Part shown: piece after piece, positions 58,784 to 64,000 of the stretch
How the letters are laid out: every line of letters begins with the position of its first letter
Position numbering within the stretch: position 1 is the first letter of the stretch
Assembly (NCBI RefSeq): GCF_015476235.1
Contig: NZ_CP064338.1
Coordinates: 3,038,001 to 3,102,000 of the forward strand
Origin: Caldimonas thermodepolymerans
GTDB lineage: Bacteria > Pseudomonadota > Gammaproteobacteria > Burkholderiales > Burkholderiaceae_C
Length of the DNA stretch: 64,000 nt
Direction of reading: 5' to 3'
Translations under genes and position numbers: made by a program
Notes under the pieces: generated by a model
What the model was told of the DNA's origin: nothing
The model's database searches: none
The model's input: only the letters and a program-made list of their open reading frames with translations

Positions 58784-60672
58784 CGCGTCAGGTTGAGACT
58801 GGCGGAAGGTACGTCTTGGGGACCGAGCGGCACGACCCGCATGACCAAGTAGAACTCGTTGCGCGCCGTGTACTGCGCGCTGCGCAGCCGGTAGTCGATC
58901 GTCGCGCCGTAGCGCTCGCACAACTCCTTGCAAATATACAGGCCCAACCCCGTGCCCCGACTGCGCGTCGAGAAGAAAGGCTCGAATAAGTAACGCTCCA
59001 CGTCGGGAGGAATGGGGGGGCCGTCGCTGCAGACGCTCAGCGTCAGCACCTCCGGCTCGGCCACCAGCCGCACCTCGACGCTGCCCGGCCGCTTGGAGGC
59101 GTGCCGGTAGCCGTTGTCAAGCAGGTTGATCAGCACCCGCCGCAGGTGGTCGGGGTCGAAGGCCGCGCCGACCGGCGCCAGCGGCAGGTCGACCCGCAGG
59201 GCGCTGCGCTCGTCCAGCGGCAGGCGTGCCGTGCGGGCCCATTCGCTGCAGGTGCTGGCCACCAGCGCCGTAACGTCGACGGGCTGCACCTGCACCGGCG
59301 GCCCGCCGGGCGCCACCTCCATCACGTCGTCGACGATGCGCTTGAGGCGCTCGACGTTGTCGGCCACCATCTGCGACAGCTGGCGCTGCGCCGGCGTGGT
59401 GAGGTCCTCGGCCAGCAGCGCGTTGGCCTGAGCGATCGCCGACAGGGGGTTGCGGATCTCGTGCGCGATGCCGGCCGAGATGCGCCCCATCGCGGCGAGC
59501 TTCTCCTGGCGGGTGCGCGCCTGCACGTCGCGCAGGTCCTCGAGGAAGAGCACGCACAGCTCCTCCGAGGCCTGCGGCTGGCGTCGCTTCGTGAAGCGCA
59601 GGCGCACCCGCAGCCCGCGGCTGTGGCCGGACGGGAACGGCAGGTGCACTTCCAGCCCGGTCTCCGGCGAGCTGCCGCTCTTGAACGACTGCATCACCAC
59701 CGCCGCCAGCGGCTGCCAGGCCGGATCGCCGTGGAGCTGGAACGGCGGCGCGGGCACCAGGCCTTCTTCGGCCAGCAGCCGGCGCGCGGCCGGGTTGGCG
59801 ACCCGCACGCGCCCGCGCCGGTCGACCACCAGCACGCCGTCCTGCATCTCCTCGATCACCAGCCGGTTGAGCTGGGCCTGCTGGCGCGCCAGCTCCATGC
59901 TGCCGCGCGCAGCCAGCTCCTCGCGCGCCAGGCGGCTGGCCAGCTCGCCGGCCAGCAGCGCGATCACGAAGAAGCCGCTGCCGACCAGCCCGGCCTGCAT
60001 GTACAGCATCGAGAAGTTGCCGTCCGCGGCACGCCACCAGGCATCGCCCAGCAGCAGCAGGGTGATGGCCGCGGCCACCGACAGCGCCGCGCCGCGCGAG
60101 GTCAGCACGCCGGCCATCAGCACCGGCAGCACCAGCAGCGGCAGGTAGTTGATGTTGCCGGTCGAGCCGAACAGGTGCAGCAGCCCGAACGCGGCCACGT
60201 CCAGCCCGACGGTGGACAGCCATTGCCCGCGCCGCAGCCGGTGCACCGGGCGGCCCTGCCGGCCCTCGGCGGCGTGGCGGCCCAGCCACCATGCCACCAG
60301 CGTGGCCAGTGCATAGGCCGCGCTCGCCGCCAGCACCCAGGAGGGGCCGGGCGAGCCTGCGCCGATCAGGTGGGAGGCGGCCTGGGCGCCGAGCAGCAGC
60401 AGGCCCACGGCCACCCGCGCGCCCAGGAAGGCCCGGTAGATGCGCTGGAACGACGGCTGGGTCGTCGCGCCGAGCAGGCGGCGGGCCTGCCGGGTCAGGA
60501 AGCGCGAGTCCTGCGACTCGGCGGCGCGCCAGCCCGACGGACGCGACCTCCCGCGCCCGCCGGCGGCCTCGTCGTCGATCTGCGTGTCCTGGCTGACGCC
60601 CAGCGCGGCGAACCAGGACTCCTCGCTCGGATGGGCCGCCTCGGCGCCTGCGGGGGAAGGGCGACGTGCCAT
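58780..60672 (-). CDS. pilS: Sensor histidine kinase PilS
   Basis: Partner kinase of PilR, 630 residues. A cytoplasmic N-terminus of about 80 residues is followed by a region of about six membrane helices (around 90-235), a PAS-like domain (VIEEMQDGVLVVDRRGRVRVAN), and a kinase core. The H-box is GRISAGIAHEIRNPLSAI; the ATPase has LLDNGYRHA, SDGPPIPPD and STRSRGTGLGLYI. PilS senses pilin levels in Pseudomonas; the same here is inference. It starts 9 bases after the PP0621 gene. Confidence 0.9.
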
Positions 60673-60681
60673 GGAGCAGGA

Positions 60682-60918
60682 TCAGCGGTGGGCGGCGCGG
60701 TGCGCCTCGCAGCAGTAGTGTCCGCCCGGCCCGCTCAAGGCCTCGTCCTGCGGCAGGTGCACGCCGCAGTGCGCGCAGGCGACCATCGGGCGCACCTGAC
60801 GGCCGGCGGCCGACGCACCCCCGCGCGATGTGTTGCCGGCACTGCGCGCCACGCGCGGCCGGCCGGCCCACCACAGCACCAGCACCACCACCAGCAGCAA
60901 GACCAGGTACTTCACCAT
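60682..60918 (-). CDS. PP0621 family small zinc-ribbon membrane protein
   Basis: A 78-residue protein with one N-terminal helix (about 3-18) and a zinc-ribbon-like end with CAHCGVHLPQDEAL and CCEAHR. Such PP0621 family proteins are frequent between pilS and ccsA genes; their role is unknown. It lies 16 bases after the ccsA-like gene, so it is probably in one operon with pilSR and ampD. Confidence 0.82.
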   Translation of the reverse strand: MVKYLVLLLVVVLVLWWAGRPRVARSAGNTSRGGASAAGRQVRPMVACAHCGVHLPQDEALSGPGGHYCCEAHRAAHR

Positions 60919-60934
60919 CGCATCCCCGCCCGCC

Positions 60935-61765
60935 TCACGCGACCGTGCGGCCCAGCAACACTTCCATCACGAACCGCGAGCCCACGTAGGCCAGCAGCAG
61001 CAGCGCCGCCCCGGCGTAGACCCAGCGGGTGGCCCGGCGCCCGCGCCAGCCGAAGGCGCGGCGGCCGGCCAGCAGCGCCGCGAACACGGCCCAGGCCAGC
61101 ACCGAGAAGATCGTCTTGTGGTTCCAGCGCCAGGGATCGGCGTACGCGATCCCGAGCAGCAGCGCCGCCGACAGCACGGCAAACCCGGCCGCGACGAAGC
61201 GGAAGGTGAGCTTTTCCAGGCGCAGCACCGGCATGCCCACCGGCGCTTCGGGCGCGCCGCGTCGCTCGCGCATCTGCCGCTCGGCGCGGCTCAGCAGCGC
61301 CGCGTGCAGCACCGCCGCACCGAACAGGCCGTACGAGGCAATGCCCAGCACCCAGTGCAGCGGCATCCAGGCGCCATCGACGTTCGGCCGCATCTCGCCG
61401 GGAAAGAACAGTGTCGCGACCACCGCGGTCAGCCCCAGCACCGCGAGCGCGCGGTGCACGCCGGGCAGCGGCACGAAGCGGCTCTCGATCGCGTAGACCG
61501 CCAGCACCAGCCACAGCGTCGTCGACAGCGCCGGCGCGAAGCCGAAGCGCGCGCCCGGCTGCGGCGCGCCGATGCCGGCACCGTCCAGCACCAGCGCCAG
61601 CCCGTGCGCGACCCAGCCGCCGATCAGCGTCCAGCGCAGCAGCCGGGCGGTGTGCTCGCTCTGCAGCAGCGCGACGCCGTAGCCGACCAGCGCCGCCAGG
61701 CTGGCGGCCACGGTCATGGCGGACTGGAGTTGCAAGGCGGCCCAGGGCCCGGAAGCTAGAATCAT
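60935..61765 (-). CDS. ccsA: CcsA/YpjD-like cytochrome c assembly membrane protein
   Basis: A 276-residue protein with about eight membrane helices. The WAWD-type family core is degenerate: MRPNVDGAWMPLHWVLGIASYGLFGAA and DPWRWNHKTIFSVLAWAVFAALLAGR. The conserved histidines of heme-handling CcsA/CcmC proteins can be placed in HWVLG and NHKTIF. It may help cytochrome c maturation or be the inner-membrane YpjD relative that usually precedes ffh. TACACT lies 6 bases before the ATG at 61765. It is divergent from ffh. Confidence 0.85.
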   Translation of the reverse strand: MILASGPWAALQLQSAMTVAASLAALVGYGVALLQSEHTARLLRWTLIGGWVAHGLALVLDGAGIGAPQPGARFGFAPALSTTLWLVLAVYAIESRFVPLPGVHRALAVLGLTAVVATLFFPGEMRPNVDGAWMPLHWVLGIASYGLFGAAVLHAALLSRAERQMRERRGAPEAPVGMPVLRLEKLTFRFVAAGFAVLSAALLLGIAYADPWRWNHKTIFSVLAWAVFAALLAGRRAFGWRGRRATRWVYAGAALLLLAYVGSRFVMEVLLGRTVA

Positions 61766-61777
61766 TCATACAGTGTA
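61766..61777 (-). promoter_or_regulatory. -10-like hexamer 6 bases before the ccsA-like gene
   Basis: On the minus strand TACACT (61772-61777), six bases, then ATG at 61765. No ribosome site is present and no -35 fits. A second ATG four bases upstream is in another frame. Confidence 0.35.
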
Positions 61778-61784
61778 CTTTCGC

Positions 61785-61805
61785 GGCCCGCCGTTCTGGC
61801 GGGCC
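61785..61805 (+). repeat. Hairpin in the ffh leader
   Basis: Perfect 8-bp stem GGCCCGCC / GGCGGGCC with a 5-base loop, 29 bases before the ffh ATG, in the divergent ccsA-ffh gap. It could affect ffh translation or mark the end of a promoter; no T tract follows. Confidence 0.35.
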
Positions 61806-61834
61806 GGCCCTCCCCGATCCACAGGCTCCACCCC

Positions 61835-63199
61835 ATGGCCTCTACCCTTTCCGATCGCCTGTCGCGGCTGGTCAAGCAGATGCGCGGCCAGGCCCGCATC
61901 ACCGAGAGCAACGTGCAGGACATGCTGCGCGAGGTGCGCATGGCGCTGCTCGAAGCCGACGTCGCCCTGCCCGTGGTGCGCGACTTCATCGCCCGGGTCA
62001 AGGAGAAGGCGCTCGGCCAGGAAGTGGTGGGCTCGCTGTCGCCCGGCCAGGCGCTGGTCGGCGTGGTGCACCGCGAGCTCGCCGCGACGATGGGCGAAGG
62101 CGTGTCCGACCTCAACCTGGCGACCCAGCCGCCGGCGGTGATCCTGATGGCCGGCCTGCAGGGCGCGGGCAAGACCACGACCACCGCCAAGCTCGCCAAG
62201 CACCTGATCGAGAAGCGCAAGAAGAAGGTGCTGACGGTCTCGGCCGACGTGTACCGGCCGGCCGCCATCGAGCAGCTGAAGACGGTCACGAAGCAGGCCG
62301 GCGCCGAATGGTTCCCGTCCAGCCCGAACGACAAGCCGGTCGACATCGCGCTGGCCGCGCTCGACCACGCACGGCGCCACTACTTCGACGTGCTGCTGGT
62401 CGACACCGCCGGCCGGCTGGCGATCGACGAGGCGATGATGGCCGAGATCCGCGATCTGCACGCCGCGCTCAAGCCGGTCGAGACCCTGTTCGTGGTCGAC
62501 GCGATGCAGGGCCAGGACGCGGTCAACACGGCCAAGGCCTTCAAGGACGCCCTGCCGCTGACCGGCGTGGTGCTGACCAAGCTCGACGGCGATGCGCGCG
62601 GCGGCGCGGCGCTGTCGGTGCGCGCCATCACCGGTGCGCCGATCAAGTTCGCCGGCGTCTCCGAGAAGATCGACGGCCTGGAGGTGTTCGACGCCGAACG
62701 CCACGCCGGCCGCGTGCTCGGCATGGGCGACATCGTCGCGCTGGTCGAGGAAGTCCAGAAGGGCGTGGACCTGAAGGCGGCCGAGAAGCTCGCACAGAAG
62801 GTCAAGTCCGGCGAGGGCTTCGACCTCAACGACTTCCTCGCGCAGATCTCGCAGATGAAGAAGATGGGCGGCCTGGCCGGCCTGCTCGACAAGCTGCCGA
62901 CCCAGGTGGCCGCCAAGGCGGGGCAGGCCGACATGGACCGCGCCGAGCGCGACATCCGCCGCATGGAAGGCATCATCAACTCGATGACGCCGCTGGAGCG
63001 CCGCAAGCCCGAGCTGATCAAGGCCAGCCGCAAGCGCCGCATCGCCGCCGGCGCCGGCGTGCAGGTGCAGGAGGTCAACCGCCTGCTCAACCAGTTCGAG
63101 CAGATGCAGGCGATGATGAAGAAGATGAAGGGCGGCGGCCTGATGAAGATGATGAAGCGCATGGGCGGCCTGAAGGGCCTGCCTGGCCTCGGGCGGTAA
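61835..63199 (+). CDS. ffh: Signal recognition particle protein Ffh
   Basis: GTPase of the signal recognition particle that targets nascent membrane proteins to the membrane through FtsY. The 454-residue product has the N domain, G motifs GLQGAGKTTTTAKLAKHL, DTAGRLAIDE and LTKLDGDARGGAAL, and a Met-rich M domain with QMQAMMKKMKGGGLMKMMK that binds signal peptides and 4.5S RNA. The 4.5S RNA gene is not in the window. The ATG at 61835 begins MASTLSDRLSRL. Confidence 0.98.
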   Translation: MASTLSDRLSRLVKQMRGQARITESNVQDMLREVRMALLEADVALPVVRDFIARVKEKALGQEVVGSLSPGQALVGVVHRELAATMGEGVSDLNLATQPPAVILMAGLQGAGKTTTTAKLAKHLIEKRKKKVLTVSADVYRPAAIEQLKTVTKQAGAEWFPSSPNDKPVDIALAALDHARRHYFDVLLVDTAGRLAIDEAMMAEIRDLHAALKPVETLFVVDAMQGQDAVNTAKAFKDALPLTGVVLTKLDGDARGGAALSVRAITGAPIKFAGVSEKIDGLEVFDAERHAGRVLGMGDIVALVEEVQKGVDLKAAEKLAQKVKSGEGFDLNDFLAQISQMKKMGGLAGLLDKLPTQVAAKAGQADMDRAERDIRRMEGIINSMTPLERRKPELIKASRKRRIAAGAGVQVQEVNRLLNQFEQMQAMMKKMKGGGLMKMMKRMGGLKGLPGLGR

Positions 63200-63271
63200 C
63201 GGTTTGTTAGCCGCGCCCGGCGTCCTGTGCAGGAATGGGCACTTCGCCGTCCTCGCCTGCAGGTTCACGAG

Positions 63272-63300
63272 TTGACCCGACCGGGAGGGGCCGCTAAGGT
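63272..63300 (+). promoter_or_regulatory. Candidate sigma70 promoter for the DUF2726 gene
   Basis: TTGACC (63272-63277), 17-base spacer, TAAGGT (63295-63300), 28 bases before the ATG at 63329. It has the best -35 hexamer of any promoter found in the window. Confidence 0.5.
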
Positions 63301-63328
63301 CCCGCTCAAGTCGGAACACTCGTCTGCA

Positions 63329-64000
63329 ATGGAACCCGTATTCATCCTGCTCGCACTGGCCGTGCTCGTCGTGGCCCTGTGCTGGTGGTGGCTGCGCCGC
63401 AGCGCCGCGACCCCGAACGCGCACCCCGGCAAGCGCAGCCTCGAACACCTGGACACGCTGATGGCGTGGACCCCGGAGCCCACCCGCATCCTCACCTCGA
63501 CCGAACGGCAGGCCTACATGGTGCTGCGCCGGGCCCTGCCCGACCATGTCATCTTCGCCCAGGTGCCGCTGGCGCGTTTCCTCAAGGTGCCGACCCGGCA
63601 TTCGTACAGCGAGTGGGTGCGCCGCGTCGGCCAGCTGTGTGCCGACTTCGTCGTCTGCGACAACGCGTCCCAGGTGATCGCGGTCGTCGAGGTGCGCGCG
63701 CCCGAAGGCCAGGAGAAGGAACGCACGCTCAGGCGCCAGGCGCGCATGGACCGCGTGCTGCAGGCCGCGGGACTGCCCCTGCATGTCTGGCGCGAGAACC
63801 AGATCCCGTCGGCCACCGCGGCGCGGCTGGCGCTGCTGGAGCACATGGCCGAGGACGCGCAGGACACCGGGCTGGACGACACCCGTCCCGAGGCCGCCAA
63901 CGGAGCCTCGCGCGTCGATTCGAACTTCCCGATCATCAACGGCGTGCGCGAGCGGCGCGAGGAGCCGCCGCCGTCGACCTGGTTCGACGACCTCGATTCG
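63329..64000 (+). CDS. DUF2726 domain protein (partial)
   Basis: At least 224 residues; the frame is still open at the right edge. An N-terminal membrane helix (about 3-21) is followed by a cytoplasmic domain with LTSTERQAYMVLRRALPDHVIFAQVPLARFLKVP, CADFVVCDNASQVIAVVEV and the nuclease-like order D-x-V-C...VVEV. This matches DUF2726, whose restriction-endonuclease-like fold is suspected but not proven to cut DNA. It is separated from ffh by 129 bases that hold a good promoter. Confidence 0.85.
   Translation, partial: MEPVFILLALAVLVVALCWWWLRRSAATPNAHPGKRSLEHLDTLMAWTPEPTRILTSTERQAYMVLRRALPDHVIFAQVPLARFLKVPTRHSYSEWVRRVGQLCADFVVCDNASQVIAVVEVRAPEGQEKERTLRRQARMDRVLQAAGLPLHVWRENQIPSATAARLALLEHMAEDAQDTGLDDTRPEAANGASRVDSNFPIINGVRERREEPPPSTWFDDLDS

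Overview
The window is very GC-rich chromosomal DNA packed with housekeeping genes in short operons. Gene content and order point to a betaproteobacterium of the order Burkholderiales, probably near Caldimonas/Schlegelella/Rubrivivax. The supporting signs are a caa3-type oxidase cluster with small DUF2909/DUF2970 proteins, pyrR-pyrB-pyrC', ampD-pilR-pilS-ccsA-ffh, aroQ-accB-accC-prmA, and a lysine/alanine-rich histone H1-like gene beside nrdAB. The genus is inference. I saw no rRNA, tRNA, insertion sequence, prophage or CRISPR array, and the window looks like core genome rather than an island.

Layout. 1-7161 is a cytochrome c oxidase cluster, mostly on the minus strand: ctaC, ctaD, a 37-residue assembly peptide, ctaG, a DUF2970 gene and ctaE, closed by a terminator; then SURF1, a Sco-like protein and heme A synthase (cut by the left edge). 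7162-7738 has no gene and is the likely promoter and long leader of ctaC. 7739-9964 holds a BioC-like methyltransferase, a ComF-like protein and trmL. 9966-13288 (minus) holds a Bug-type binding protein, gpsA, secB, grxC and a rhodanese. gpmA follows. 14227-18835 (minus) runs yqgE-ruvX-pyrR-pyrB-pyrC'-plsC, with a dihydroorotase-like partner that has lost its metal ligands. A photolyase is divergent from it. 20362-31718 (minus) is the Chp/Pil chemosensory operon (pilG, pilH, pilI, pilJ, chpA) with a diguanylate cyclase gene at its end that carries an in-frame amber codon. 31761-35685 holds rubredoxin, a divergent thiD-like kinase, hemL and mpl. 35707-49667 carries a zinc metalloprotease lipoprotein, yqiA, an RNase II/R enzyme, tonB, aroE, mtgA, an unknown gene, a TlpA-like protein, aroQ, accB, accC, prmA and a DUF3426 gene. 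49699-56405 carries a PfkB kinase, a DUF167 gene, the H1-like gene, nrdB and nrdA with a NrdR-type operator. 56645-61765 (minus) is ampD, pilR, pilS, a PP0621 gene and a ccsA-like gene; ffh and a cut DUF2726 gene end the window.

How the genes work together. The oxidase cluster supplies subunits plus heme A and copper assembly factors for one terminal oxidase. Two regulatory systems for type IV pili (Chp and PilSR) lie within 40 kb of each other. mtgA, mpl and ampD cover peptidoglycan synthesis and recycling. aroE and aroQ are shikimate enzymes, accB and accC start fatty acid synthesis, and nrdA and nrdB make deoxyribonucleotides.

There is no obvious new multi-gene system. The best leads are regulatory or concern broken or altered proteins: a NrdR operator plus a terminator-like hairpin in the nrdA leader; -10-like hexamers exactly 6-7 bases before several start codons (possible leaderless mRNAs); the amber codon in the GGDEF gene; a CxxxC Sco-like protein; a thiD-like kinase with GAGE in place of GTGC; and inverted repeats between the rubredoxin and thiD genes.
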